Position numbers and translations under genes: made by a program. The notes below the pieces were generated by a model. The model ran no database searches. It had not been told where the DNA came from and saw nothing but the letters and a program-made list of their open reading frames with translations. A stretch of DNA of 26,351 bases, taken from the NCBI GenBank assembly GCA_002305685.1, contig DBQB01000069.1, positions 1 to 26,351 on the forward strand, written 5' to 3'. Each line of letters opens with the position of its first letter. Position 1 is the first letter of the stretch. This stretch comes from Ruminococcaceae bacterium UBA1405 (GTDB lineage Bacteria; Bacillota; Clostridia; Oscillospirales; Ruminococcaceae). Of the stretch, positions 1 through 8,138 are shown one piece after another.

Positions 1-516
1 ACAAATGACAATCACCCCTTTCACCTGTGGTTCCGACCGGGATACCAGCAGCGCCTGGCGCTTGCCGTCCTGGTTTTCCACCAAAAGATAATTTTCCTCA
101 CTGGTCCGGTTGTTCTGAATGCTCTGCAGTGTTTCGCCCCCTTCGGTATACTGGCTCTGGTTGCTGCTCTGTTCCTTCTCCTCCGTCGCATAAACGCTTT
201 CCCCGGTACCCTCCATGGTGATCATGACCTCCACACGTCCCACCCCTTCCATCTCCTGCAGCACCCGCAGCAAGCGTTGCTCCAGCTGGATGGCGGCGTC
301 CTGAGCCGCCGTACTGGATTCAGATGATACATTGGCTGGCAGCGCGTCCGTTTTTGGGCTTCCAAAACTGCACTCCGATAACCCGATCAGCAGCATTCCC
401 GCCAAGCCCAGAGCCAGTATCAGACGAAGATAACGGGAACTGTCCTTTTTTTCTCCGTCCTTATCCTCTTTCTTGATCCAGCCGAGAAACCATTGCTTCA
501 GCGTCCCAACATTCAT
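1..516 (-). CDS. spoIIIAG: SpoIIIAG, stage III sporulation protein (partial, C-terminus beyond window)
   Basis: SpoIIIAG builds the large ring of the SpoIIIA-SpoIIQ channel in the space between mother cell and forespore. The 172 visible residues show a charged cytosolic N-terminus (1-29), one membrane helix (about 30-49), a Ser/Ala linker, and the ring-building fold with the motif MEGVGRVEVMITME near residues 90-103. The visible part ends in VKGVIVIC, which matches the family's conserved KGVVVVA-type strand. The reading frame continues past base 1, so only the last part of the ring domain is missing. The ATG at 516 overlaps the spoIIIAF stop in an ATGA junction, so the two genes are translationally coupled. 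Identity is supported by the motif and by its place as last gene of the AA-AG series. Confidence 0.95.
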   Translation of the reverse strand, partial: MNVGTLKQWFLGWIKKEDKDGEKKDSSRYLRLILALGLAGMLLIGLSECSFGSPKTDALPANVSSESSTAAQDAAIQLEQRLLRVLQEMEGVGRVEVMITMEGTGESVYATEEKEQSSNQSQYTEGGETLQSIQNNRTSEENYLLVENQDGKRQALLVSRSEPQVKGVIVIC

Positions 517-1019
517 GGTCCTTTTCCTCCGTCCTGTACCGCCAGTTCTATCGCTATCCCTGTCTCACGCTCCAGCTGCTCCAACACCTGGAGATAATGC
601 GATTGCAGGATGTCCTCCCCCAGATCCGATGGCGGCCAAATGCGGATACAGCTAATAGATATGCTGCCATCTTCCCCCATATTAACGATCGGTTCAATTT
701 TTTGATAGGACAATCCCTGTTGGGTGAGCATCTCCCCAAACCGCTGCTGCAATCCATCAGCTGTATCCAACAGAATCTTCTGCGCAAGGGCCTGATCCAG
801 CTGCTGTGCCGAGCTTTGAGCGTCCAACTGAAATTCCGGCAGTTCCAGCGCGATCTGCTGAAAGGAAGCCACCGGCAGAATCAGGCAGCAGAGCAAAAAT
901 ACCCGGATGGAAAACCGGCAGATCTTTCCCAGCGATGAGTCCGGCACCAACAGCGAGAGCAGCGCCCCCGCAACCGATGCACAGCAAAAGGAAAAAGCCC
1001 AGCTTTTGATGCCTTCCAT
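513..1019 (-). CDS. spoIIIAF: SpoIIIAF, stage III sporulation protein
   Basis: A membrane protein of the mother-cell SpoIIIA complex. The 168-residue product has two hydrophobic segments near the N-terminus (about 5-25 and 31-50), followed by a soluble domain with a coiled-coil-prone stretch (the QSSAQQLDQALAQK region) and a ring-building-like end. Two in-frame ATGs lie nine bases apart, at 1028 and 1019. The AGGAG at 1033-1029 touches the first but sits nine bases before the second, so 1019 is chosen; using 1028 adds MGE. The product is somewhat shorter than the roughly 200 residues usual in Bacillus. Identity rests on the membrane layout and on lying between spoIIIAE and spoIIIAG. Confidence 0.9.
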   Translation of the reverse strand: MEGIKSWAFSFCCASVAGALLSLLVPDSSLGKICRFSIRVFLLCCLILPVASFQQIALELPEFQLDAQSSAQQLDQALAQKILLDTADGLQQRFGEMLTQQGLSYQKIEPIVNMGEDGSISISCIRIWPPSDLGEDILQSHYLQVLEQLERETGIAIELAVQDGGKGP

Positions 1020-1099
1020 CTCTCCCATCTCCTCTCAACTCAACCGCTCTATCCATCCGCAAGGCCATGGAACCCTTTGCTGGGATGGAACAAAAGCCG

Positions 1100-2242
1100 C
1101 TAAATTCCTACCCCGGTCATCATCAGCAAGGTGGTGGAAACCAGTATCAAAAGCATATACAAGACCTGTACAGCCAGAAGGATCCCCATCAGCGACGCCC
1201 CGGACTTGAGCAGCGCCGGCGCTTCCTTGACGCTGAGCAACTCTCCGGCAGCTGCTCCAATGCTCAGCACCAGATACCAGCTGGCTGTGCGCAGCAGCAG
1301 CGGCAAAAAGGTACAAACCGCCGCCCCTATCCCATAGATACCCACCGCGGATTTTACCAGCTTGAGGCATCCGCTGGCTGTGGAGATGGCCTCCGAGAGG
1401 GCAGACCCTACCACCGGCACAAAACTGCTGACCAGCATCTTGGAGGTTTTCAGGGTAAAGGCGTCCATGCTGGAGGAAAGGGCGCTTTGCATGGTGAGCA
1501 GCGCCACAAAACCCGCCAGCAAAAAACTCAGCCCCCAGCAAACGAAGGATTTGAGGGAATTTAACATCGCCCCCAACTGCAGCTGGGGAGAAAGGGCGCC
1601 GGCAATGCTCAGCGCCAGATATACCCCAGCCAGCGGTACCAGGTAGTTTGCCACCAGCGTTGAGACCACCTGCGCCGAGGAAAAGAGAAAAAGATAATAC
1701 ACAGAGCCTGAAGCCGGCATCCCGCAGGCAGTAACCACCGACGCAAAAACCGGTACAAATGCCACCATAAACTGGGAACAGCTCTCCACCGCCTCCACGC
1801 ACGCGCGAATGCACTCCACCGCAGGAAGGATCACCGAGACGGTCAAAAACAGCACCGTGGCAGCGGAAAAAAGCGAATGCAGCTGCTCTGCGGCTAAAGT
1901 CTCCCGGGTGCATTCCAGCAGGGCGCAGAGCACCAGCGTCCCCAAAATCATCCCCAACGTCTGAAAGGGTTTGCGGCTCTGCTGCACAACCTGTTCCCAA
2001 AGCATCTTCAGGAACCGTCCCGGCGCTTCCAGCAACCGTTCCAAAGAGGGAGAAAATTCATCCACCCCAGCTTCCTCCATCAGTTGCTGCGCCTGGGATG
2101 GCACGGCCTGGGAAAGCTGGTCCGCTCCTGCAGCATCGACAAGATCCGAAAAATACTGCTGCTGTTCCTGGGCGTAAACCACCTGCGGAAAGGAAAACAT
2201 CATAAGCATCACCAGCAGCAGAAAAACGCACCGGCACCTCAA
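1100..2242 (-). CDS. spoIIIAE: SpoIIIAE, stage III sporulation protein
   Basis: The large polytopic membrane protein of the SpoIIIA complex, thought to form a membrane-embedded part of the forespore feeding channel. The 380-residue product begins with a signal peptide (hydrophobic core about residues 6-18, then VVYAQ near 21-25). A soluble segment carries LMEEAGVDEFSPSLERLL, and about seven or eight transmembrane helices follow from residue 95 on. The start is TTG at 2242, because AAGGAGGG lies seven bases upstream. The nearby ATG at 2249 is in another frame. It follows spoIIIAD by 13 bases and precedes spoIIIAF by about 80. Confidence 0.96.
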   Translation of the reverse strand: MRCRCVFLLLVMLMMFSFPQVVYAQEQQQYFSDLVDAAGADQLSQAVPSQAQQLMEEAGVDEFSPSLERLLEAPGRFLKMLWEQVVQQSRKPFQTLGMILGTLVLCALLECTRETLAAEQLHSLFSAATVLFLTVSVILPAVECIRACVEAVESCSQFMVAFVPVFASVVTACGMPASGSVYYLFLFSSAQVVSTLVANYLVPLAGVYLALSIAGALSPQLQLGAMLNSLKSFVCWGLSFLLAGFVALLTMQSALSSSMDAFTLKTSKMLVSSFVPVVGSALSEAISTASGCLKLVKSAVGIYGIGAAVCTFLPLLLRTASWYLVLSIGAAAGELLSVKEAPALLKSGASLMGILLAVQVLYMLLILVSTTLLMMTGVGI

Positions 2243-2255
2243 ACGGCATCCCTCC

Positions 2256-2657
2256 TTATATCCCCAGCAGCGCCAGAATCAGTTCCAAAATCTGCCGAAA
2301 CAGAGGCAGGGTTGTCAGCAGCATTGCAATTTTCCCGGCCGATTCCATATGGGAGGCGATGGCATTTTCCCCGGCATCCCGGCAGAGCGCGCAGGCGGTC
2401 TGGGTGATGAAACAGATCCCCACTGTGCGCAGCAGCACTGCCGCTGGTTCTGTAAAATCCGGCATCCGGTCCAGCAGCGACTGCACCTGCTCCAAAACCG
2501 GCAGCAGCCAGCGAAGGGAGAGGGCAAAGATTCCCACCGCCACCGCCAGCGTCACCAGCATCGCAAATTCCGGCCGGTACTGCCGCAGCAGAACCGCCAT
2601 CACCGCACCCACCAGCCCAATGCCAATCACCGAAAAAACTGCAATCTCCCCGCTCAT
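2256..2657 (-). CDS. spoIIIAD: SpoIIIAD, stage III sporulation protein
   Basis: A small integral membrane protein of the SpoIIIA channel complex, 133 residues, of the family's usual size. It has hydrophobic helices at about 5-24, 30-49 and 67-90, and ends with a further amphipathic/hydrophobic segment (MLLTTLPLFRQILELILALLGI). SpoIIIAC and SpoIIIAD are related families, seen here in the shared pattern of a first helix followed by an R-P-E-x-A-M motif (RPEFAML here, RPEQAMM in SpoIIIAC). The ATG at 2657 overlaps the spoIIIAC stop (ATGA), indicating coupled translation. Confidence 0.95.
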   Translation of the reverse strand: MSGEIAVFSVIGIGLVGAVMAVLLRQYRPEFAMLVTLAVAVGIFALSLRWLLPVLEQVQSLLDRMPDFTEPAAVLLRTVGICFITQTACALCRDAGENAIASHMESAGKIAMLLTTLPLFRQILELILALLGI

Positions 2658-2848
2658 AGCGCAAACACCGTCTTGATGGTCTCAAACATATTGCTGATCT
2701 CAGTGATCATCATCATCATCACCACAATCAGTCCTGCCAGCGTGGTCATCATCGCCTGCTCTGGACGATCGGAGCGAACCAAAAGCTGGTTGAGAATCGC
2801 CACGATTATCCCAATGGTTGCAATTTTAAAAATCAAATCAACGTCCAA
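2654..2848 (-). CDS. spoIIIAC: SpoIIIAC, stage III sporulation protein
   Basis: A 64-residue two-helix membrane protein of the SpoIIIA complex. The N-terminus MDVDLIFKIATIGIIVAILN and the segment RPEQAMMTTLAGLIVVMMMM are characteristic of the family. The start codon is TTG at 2848, with GGAG five bases upstream. No ATG is available in frame, and the protein begins where the family normally begins. The gene overlaps spoIIIAD by four bases and is separated from spoIIIAB by about 57 bases. Confidence 0.95.
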   Translation of the reverse strand: MDVDLIFKIATIGIIVAILNQLLVRSDRPEQAMMTTLAGLIVVMMMMITEISNMFETIKTVFAL

Positions 2849-2905
2849 CTTCTCTCCGTCCCTTCCCCATCTCCGGCCTTTTCTTTGATATCGTCCCGAG
2901 CCGGA

Positions 2906-3409
2906 TCAGATGAGTATCACTGCGACCATAAGGCCGGTCAAAACCCCCAGACCATTGTAAAGCCTGCCATGGGTACGCAGTTTTTCCTTGGCACAGGTGA
3001 TACAGTCGCCCAGCTGCGCTTCGCACAGGAGCAGTCCCTCCTCCTGATGGTGCAGATCGCTGCTCCCCAAAATCTCTCCCACCCTCTCAAAGATCTCCCG
3101 TTCCGATTCGCTCAGCGCCCCCAGAGTCTCGGTCACCGCCTGCCGCCAAGCGTCCGGGAACGGCATATGGGACGACAGTGCAATACATCGCCCTATCGTC
3201 TGAAACCCCTGTATCCCCTGTCCCTGATGCTGGGTCATCTGCAACACCCGCAGTGATGCAGCTTTGGTCAGCAAAAGCTCATAACGGATTTTTTGAACCG
3301 CCAGCCTTCCCTGTTCCAACAGCCGCACCCGGCGGCTCAGCGTATCGGTCATCCAAAATCCAGCCAGAGAAAAACAAAACACAACCAGTATAAGCCCCAC
3401 GATCCGCAT
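2906..3409 (-). CDS. spoIIIAB: SpoIIIAB, stage III sporulation protein
   Basis: A 167-residue protein with a membrane helix at each end (about 3-22 and 150-167) and a helical soluble domain between. The overall layout resembles GspF-like secretion platform proteins, a comparison already made for SpoIIIAB in the literature. Diagnostic stretches are the SRRVRLLEQG region after the first helix, LLCEAQLGDCI, and the end LGVLTGLMVAVILI. In the complex it is the likely partner of the ATPase SpoIIIAA, whose gene lies 60 bases upstream. The ATG at 3409 is served by AAGGA about eight bases upstream. Confidence 0.95.
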   Translation of the reverse strand: MRIVGLILVVFCFSLAGFWMTDTLSRRVRLLEQGRLAVQKIRYELLLTKAASLRVLQMTQHQGQGIQGFQTIGRCIALSSHMPFPDAWRQAVTETLGALSESEREIFERVGEILGSSDLHHQEEGLLLCEAQLGDCITCAKEKLRTHGRLYNGLGVLTGLMVAVILI

Positions 3410-3469
3410 CGATCATTCCTTCTTTCCTTCGCAATCCCGTCTGTCGGTATGGGAGGTCAGCCAAATTCT

Positions 3470-4456
3470 TCATCGCCGCAAAAGGGAGCTTGCCGAAACC
3501 ATCTGCAGCGCTTCTCCTGGACGGCTGCCCAGAAACGCCACCTGAGGGAAGGCGCCTGTCCGCAGCAGTGCCTCCACCCCCTCCCGAGAAAGCAGTTCCC
3601 GTGGGTTAGCCGCATGAATGGAAGCAACCATCACCGTACCTCTGCAAACACTCTGCCGCACTGCTTCCAGCTCCTGTATTCCTCCCAATTCGTCACAGAT
3701 CACATAATCCGGTGAGAGGGTGCGCACCGCCATCTCGATCCCCTCTTTTTTGGGATATCCGTCCAGAATATCGCAGCAGACACCCAGATGATGCTGTGGT
3801 TCCCCGTCAAAAACGGCGCCCAATTCTCCTCGCTCGTCCACCACCGCCACTCGTCGGTATTCCCCCAACACCCCGTCTGCCAGCTGCCGGGCAAGATCCC
3901 GCAGCATAGTGGTTTTCCCGCTGCCCGGTTTCCCCGCCAGCAATAAGCCTGTACCACTCTCAAACAGATAGGCGGCCAAAGGTCCTGCCGCCCCAGGGAT
4001 CTCCCGAGCAATCCGCAGACAGATGGAGGAAATATCCCGCATCCCGGACGGATGACCCTCCTCCCAGACACAGCTTCCACAAATGCCGGCCCGATGACCT
4101 CCGCGCACGGTGACAAAGCCCTGGCTGATATCCTGCTGATGGGTATGTATCGAATATGCACACAGGGAGCGAAAGCACTCCTCCAACATCAGCTGGGAGA
4201 TCACCGGCAATTTTTCGCTGCAGTTGCGAAAGGTCCTCCCCTCCCGCCCCACAAACAGATGTCCATGGGCGGTATATAGATCGATCGGCCTAGCAACACG
4301 AAGCCGGATCTCTCGAACCTGGCTTCCAACGGTCTCACAAACAGATGACAACATTTCCTGAGCCTGTCCCGTCAGGCTTTCCACTGCCTGTCCAAACGGA
4401 CTTTGCGTCTTTGTCCATCTATCTATCCGCTGTTCCCACTGTACTGTTTGGCCCAC
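3470..4456 (-). CDS. spoIIIAA: SpoIIIAA, ATPase of the SpoIIIA complex
   Basis: The cytosolic, secretion-type ATPase of the mother-cell SpoIIIA complex. The 328-residue product has a Walker A motif GKPGSGKT (about 175-182), a Walker B-like segment YVICDELGG (about 251-259), a conserved SIHAAN stretch (about 289-294), and the family feature VTVRGGHRAGICG (about 116-128). The start is GTG at 4456: AAGGAG lies ten bases upstream, and the nearby ATG at 4461 is out of frame. It is the first gene of the operon. A possible sigma-E -10 element lies 54 bases upstream. Length and motif order are normal for the family. Confidence 0.97.
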   Translation of the reverse strand: MGQTVQWEQRIDRWTKTQSPFGQAVESLTGQAQEMLSSVCETVGSQVREIRLRVARPIDLYTAHGHLFVGREGRTFRNCSEKLPVISQLMLEECFRSLCAYSIHTHQQDISQGFVTVRGGHRAGICGSCVWEEGHPSGMRDISSICLRIAREIPGAAGPLAAYLFESGTGLLLAGKPGSGKTTMLRDLARQLADGVLGEYRRVAVVDERGELGAVFDGEPQHHLGVCCDILDGYPKKEGIEMAVRTLSPDYVICDELGGIQELEAVRQSVCRGTVMVASIHAANPRELLSREGVEALLRTGAFPQVAFLGSRPGEALQMVSASSLLRR

Positions 4457-4509
4457 CGCATATCCACTCCTTGAAAAGTCCTGGCAACACCTTTGTCCTT
4501 CTTTGGTTC

Positions 4510-4517
4510 AATATATG
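4510..4517 (-). promoter_or_regulatory. possible sigma-E -10 element for the spoIIIA operon
   Basis: On the minus strand this reads CATATATT, which fits the sigma-E -10 consensus CATAYAHT completely. It lies 54 bases before the spoIIIAA start, as expected for an operon transcribed by sigma-E in the mother cell. The -35 side is weak: GAATGTT resembles the -35 consensus but sits about four bases too far away. The call therefore rests on the -10 match and on known regulation of spoIIIA in Bacillus. Confidence 0.4.
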
Positions 4518-4570
4518 CGGCTGATGTTATTTTAGAACATTCGGCTTCCAAAATTTGCCGTTTCCAGGGA

Positions 4571-4604
4571 CAAAAAAGCCGGACCGCAAAAAATACGGTC
4601 CGGC
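4571..4604 (-). terminator. rho-independent terminator after the helicase gene
   Basis: A perfect 9-bp stem (GCCGGACCG at 4578-4586 pairing with CGGTCCGGC at 4596-4604) is followed on the minus strand by TTTTTTG. It begins 17 bases after the helicase stop codon and separates that gene from the spoIIIA operon. Confidence 0.92.
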
Positions 4605-4620
4605 CAATGTTTCTGCCAGA

Positions 4621-6738
4621 TTATTCGGGGCTGCAAAGGGATTTGGAAATCAAAACGGCAAGGCTGAGGGTTTTCACCCCATATCGATCAAAATGCACCA
4701 CCATATGCCCTTTCTGCGGGTCCACCGAAAGGATAACGCCTGTGGAATAATACCGATGATGGATGCGGTCTCCAATGTGATAAGGCAGCGTTTGTCCATC
4801 CTTGGCAATGATCTCCGATGCCGGCGAGATAATCCGGCGGATAAACCGGGACGGCGTAACCATCCCGCTGTCGGAGAGAGAGGATGTGAGGATTTCCAGA
4901 TGATTTTTGGCGCGGGTTGCCCCGACATAAAACAGCCGCGCTTCTTCCTCAAAAAGGGTGAGCTCACCATTCATACGCTGTTCGATGGCTTTGGCTGAAG
5001 GAAGCTGTCCGTCCAGCATATCGATCAAAATCACCCGATCAAACTCCATCCCCTTGCTGGAATGGATGGTGGACAGGGTTACCTGACAATCCGGCTGGAC
5101 TTTGCTATGGCTGCTCACCACCTGGTCCAATCCGTCTAACCGCGTCAAAAACTGCTCCAGATTTTCACAGTTCCGGGCGATGGATTTGAGCGCCCCCAAT
5201 TTGTATAACGCCAACTCCCGCTGGGTCCCGGAATACCGAAAGTCCAGAAAATCCAGATATCCCAAATCGGTTTCCATGACCTGGATCATCCGCAGCGGCG
5301 TATGATCCCCCAAACCGGCAATGGCGTATTTGAGAAACTGCAGCCGCGCCGTCGTGCGCTGCTGCTCCCGGGAGAGAAGGATATCAAACACGTTCTCCCC
5401 GTGGGCGCTGTTCTGCCGCACATATTCCATATCCTCGCGGGAAAGGTAGGCATTCATCCGATAGTAAACCCGACCAAACGCGTCAAGGTCCGCCGGATTG
5501 CGGTATAACCGCAAAAAATGAAGCAGATCCACCACCACAAAATGGTTTTTCAGCGACGGTTGGTGGTCGCGTATGTAAAACGGCAGACCTTTTCGGTCCA
5601 ACAAATCAGCCACCGGAAGCCCGGAATCGTTGTTGCGGTATAGGATGGCCAGCGTCTCCCCTGGCGCCAGCCGCTGCACAGCTCCCGCCAAATAGGGATA
5701 CTGCCCGCTGAGATTTTCCAGCAGCTTCTGGGTAACCGCCTCCCCCTTCTCCCGATGGGTTATCATATGCTTTTCATACCGTTCCCGGTTTCCGGAAATG
5801 AACGCTGCCGCCCGCGCCACAATCTCCCCGGTGGAGCGAAAGTTTTCTTCCATCTTCAGCACCTGTCCTCCGGGATACCACTGGGCAAACTGCAGCAGCA
5901 CTCTGGGATATGCCCCCCGAAAGCCGTAGATACTCTGATCCTCATCCCCCACCATAAACAGCGAAAGGGATTCCCCGCCGGCATGGACCATCATACGGAT
6001 GATCTCGTGCTGCAAAAGCGAAGTATCCTGCGCCTCATCCACATGGAGATACCGGTATCGGCCGGCAAAATAGTTGAGAATCTGGGGATACCGCCGGAAC
6101 ACCGTTAAGGTATAGCAGAGCATATCGTCATAATCGAACCGTTTCTGTTCTCGCTTGCACCGTTCATATCGCTGGTACAGCTCCAAAAAAAACCGGCAAT
6201 CCGGAATCTCCCTTGCCATCTCCTCAGGAGTGAGCATCATATTTTTGCCGTAACCGATCACCTGTACAATCTGTTCATAGAGCTCCTCCGACAGCATTTC
6301 TCCCGTCATTTCCCGGTAGATCCCGCCGATCATCCGATATTGTCCCCCGTGCTCTTGGCTTCCCGGCCGGTCCTCCAACAAGATCGGAAGTTGGGTCTGA
6401 CGCAGATTGGCATAATACCGCAGCACGTGGTAACAAAAACTGTGGATGGTGGAAAACTGAGGCGGCTGTACACAGACATCGCCAAACAGACGCACAAAAC
6501 GCTGCTGCATATCCTTGGCAGATTCCCGGTTAAAGGTGATGGTGAGAATCTGTGACGCCGGTATCTTTTTCTCCAGCATCAGATGGGCAATGCGGGTGAC
6601 CAGCACCGTCGTTTTGCCGGCTCCCGGAACAGCCAGCAGCAAAATCCGCAGCGCGTTGTCGGTAACCGCTTTCTGCTGCTGCTCGTTGAGTGTGATACCA
6701 AAATTTCGGTTCAGCCATGCAAACAAATCTGTTTCCAT
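4621..6738 (-). CDS. UvrD/PcrA-family superfamily 1 DNA helicase
   Basis: An ATP-dependent 3'-5' DNA helicase of the UvrD/Rep/PcrA family, 705 residues. Motifs in order: Walker A AVPGAGKTT (36-44), motif Ia region LTITFNRESAKDM, Walker B VDEAQDTS, motif III GDEDQSIYGFRGA, motif IV ENFRSTGEI, motif V TIHSSKGMEFDRVIL, and motif VI YVGATRAKNHL. The C-terminal 50 residues (GDRIHHRYYSTGVILS...HFDRYGVKTL) resemble the PcrA C-terminal Tudor-like domain. The start at 6738 is chosen because AAGGGG is correctly spaced before it; the ATG at 6744 abuts that site, and the frame upstream enters the next gene. It may be PcrA or a shorter paralogue, so no symbol is given. Confidence 0.93.
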   Translation of the reverse strand: METDLFAWLNRNFGITLNEQQQKAVTDNALRILLLAVPGAGKTTVLVTRIAHLMLEKKIPASQILTITFNRESAKDMQQRFVRLFGDVCVQPPQFSTIHSFCYHVLRYYANLRQTQLPILLEDRPGSQEHGGQYRMIGGIYREMTGEMLSEELYEQIVQVIGYGKNMMLTPEEMAREIPDCRFFLELYQRYERCKREQKRFDYDDMLCYTLTVFRRYPQILNYFAGRYRYLHVDEAQDTSLLQHEIIRMMVHAGGESLSLFMVGDEDQSIYGFRGAYPRVLLQFAQWYPGGQVLKMEENFRSTGEIVARAAAFISGNRERYEKHMITHREKGEAVTQKLLENLSGQYPYLAGAVQRLAPGETLAILYRNNDSGLPVADLLDRKGLPFYIRDHQPSLKNHFVVVDLLHFLRLYRNPADLDAFGRVYYRMNAYLSREDMEYVRQNSAHGENVFDILLSREQQRTTARLQFLKYAIAGLGDHTPLRMIQVMETDLGYLDFLDFRYSGTQRELALYKLGALKSIARNCENLEQFLTRLDGLDQVVSSHSKVQPDCQVTLSTIHSSKGMEFDRVILIDMLDGQLPSAKAIEQRMNGELTLFEEEARLFYVGATRAKNHLEILTSSLSDSGMVTPSRFIRRIISPASEIIAKDGQTLPYHIGDRIHHRYYSTGVILSVDPQKGHMVVHFDRYGVKTLSLAVLISKSLCSPE

Positions 6739-6760
6739 CCGCATCTCCCCTTTCCGGCAG

Positions 6761-6791
6761 AACACAAAGGCGGTCTCTCGACCGCCCTTTG
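6761..6791 (-). terminator. possible weak terminator after the AI-2E family gene
   Basis: A stem GGCGGT (6769-6774) pairs with ACCGCC (6781-6786), extended by AAA/TTT across a one-base bulge. On the minus strand it is followed by TTTGTGTT, a poor T-tract. It lies 12 bases after the AI-2E gene stop and before the helicase ribosome binding site. It could terminate only part of the transcription and leave the helicase partly co-transcribed. Confidence 0.45.
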
Positions 6792-6802
6792 ATCTGTCCT
6801 CT

Positions 6803-8005
6803 TTAAAGCATCCGGTTGTGCTCCGACGCGTAGTCGGATGTCTGCTGCGACATGGATTTTTTGCGCAGACGGTAATTGATAAAGGTTCGGAACAGGGAGT
6901 AGATGACCGAGAAGGTGGGTACGCCAATCACCATTCCGATAAACCCAAACAGGCCGCCAAAGAGCATAATGGAAAAGATCACCCAAAAAGCGGAAAGGCC
7001 AGTAGAATCCCCCAGTATTTTGGGGCCAAGGATATTCCCATCAAACTGCTGCAGCACTAGGATAAACAACAAAAACCAAAACGCCATGATAGGATCGTCC
7101 AGCAAAATAATCAGCGCACTGGGGAACGCCCCGATGAAGGGGCCAAAATAGGGGATGACATTGGTGAAACCAACAATCACACTGACCAACATCGCCGAAG
7201 GCATTCCAAACAGGGTCATACAGATAAAACACAAAACACCAATGATGGCAGAATCCAGTATCTTACCCGAGATAAACCCGATGAAGGTCCGGTTGCTCTG
7301 ATGGGCAATCTCCATGGTCTGATTGACAACCCCCGACGGAAACAACGCATACAGCACCTTTTTGATCTGTGCAAAAAAGCGTTCCTTACTCAAAAGCATA
7401 TAGATGGATATAATTACCCCTACCACCAAATTGAGCAAGCTGGTAGTGACTTTGGAGGTATAGGTGAACAGCACCGGCACCAAGGAAGTCATATAGCTGT
7501 ACGCAGACTGTAAAAGCTCTTTGGTGATCTCTTCCAGTCTCGTGACCACTGCATCCGGAAGGATCTCAGCATCCGGCAAATGGGAGACAATTATGGAAAA
7601 AATCTGCTCCAGAGAGCCGATAAAAGCTGGTATCCGATTGACAAGCCCCATAACGCTCACCGCCACCTGCGGAATCACAATCATAAAGAATACCGCCAGC
7701 AGCAACGCCGCTACCAGAAAGGTGAGCAGTACCGACACCCCGCGCAGCGTTTTGGGTTTGAGCTTAAGGTATTTGCCAAACAGTTTGGGCAGCAGCCTTT
7801 TCTCAATGGCAACCAGCATAGGATTAAGCAGATAAGCCAGCACACCGCCATAAACAAAAGGGGTCAAAATCCCAAATATTTGAGAAAACACACCCACAAG
7901 AACCCCAAAACGGCTGATGGCCGTGATCGCCAGCGCGATGGCTCCGCAAGTTAAAAAAGTATAGACGGCGATGGTATTGTACTTATCGTTCCAGTTTATC
8001 TTCAT
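6803..8005 (-). CDS. AI-2E family (PF01594) transmembrane transporter
   Basis: A polytopic membrane protein of the AI-2E (YtvI/PerM/TqsA-like) family, 400 residues. Members are reported to export quorum signals or small ions; the substrate here cannot be read from sequence. Features: a paired N-terminal helix region (about 14-65), a long helical central domain with SLVPVLFTYTSKVTTSLLNLVVG, and the characteristic C-terminal stretch GFTNVIPYFGPFIGAFPSAL followed by GPKILGDSTGLSAFWVIFSI. The start at 8005 is chosen from AAGGAG about seven bases upstream; the longer frame to 8059 adds 18 residues without a ribosome binding site. A short charged tail ends the protein. Confidence 0.9.
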   Translation of the reverse strand: MKINWNDKYNTIAVYTFLTCGAIALAITAISRFGVLVGVFSQIFGILTPFVYGGVLAYLLNPMLVAIEKRLLPKLFGKYLKLKPKTLRGVSVLLTFLVAALLLAVFFMIVIPQVAVSVMGLVNRIPAFIGSLEQIFSIIVSHLPDAEILPDAVVTRLEEITKELLQSAYSYMTSLVPVLFTYTSKVTTSLLNLVVGVIISIYMLLSKERFFAQIKKVLYALFPSGVVNQTMEIAHQSNRTFIGFISGKILDSAIIGVLCFICMTLFGMPSAMLVSVIVGFTNVIPYFGPFIGAFPSALIILLDDPIMAFWFLLFILVLQQFDGNILGPKILGDSTGLSAFWVIFSIMLFGGLFGFIGMVIGVPTFSVIYSLFRTFINYRLRKKSMSQQTSDYASEHNRML

Positions 8006-8088
8006 TGGCTTTCTCCTTCCATCTACTCCCGCGCATTTGCAGATGATCGCCCTACCCATGGCGCATTTGATACTCTGGCTCCTCTAGC

Positions 8089-8100
8089 TGTCATTTGACA
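8089..8100. repeat. short inverted repeat between the ABC-F and AI-2E genes
   Basis: TGTCA-TT-TGACA is a perfect 5-bp inverted repeat in the 133-base gap upstream of the AI-2E gene. It could be an operator, but nothing else supports that and its size allows chance occurrence. No convincing terminator is visible in this gap. Confidence 0.25.
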
Positions 8101-8138
8101 TCTGGAAACCGTCACCACAATTCACCTGGAACGCAAAA

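Noticed and set aside
1035..2000. 321-codon open frame on the minus strand
   Set aside because: It overlaps the confidently identified spoIIIAE in another frame and has low-complexity Gly/Ala/Cys content typical of an out-of-frame reading.
6739..6927. 63-codon N-terminal extension of the helicase
   Set aside because: It would overlap the end of the AI-2E family gene, pass through the hairpin at 6761-6791 and lack helicase homology. A good ribosome binding site marks 6738 instead.
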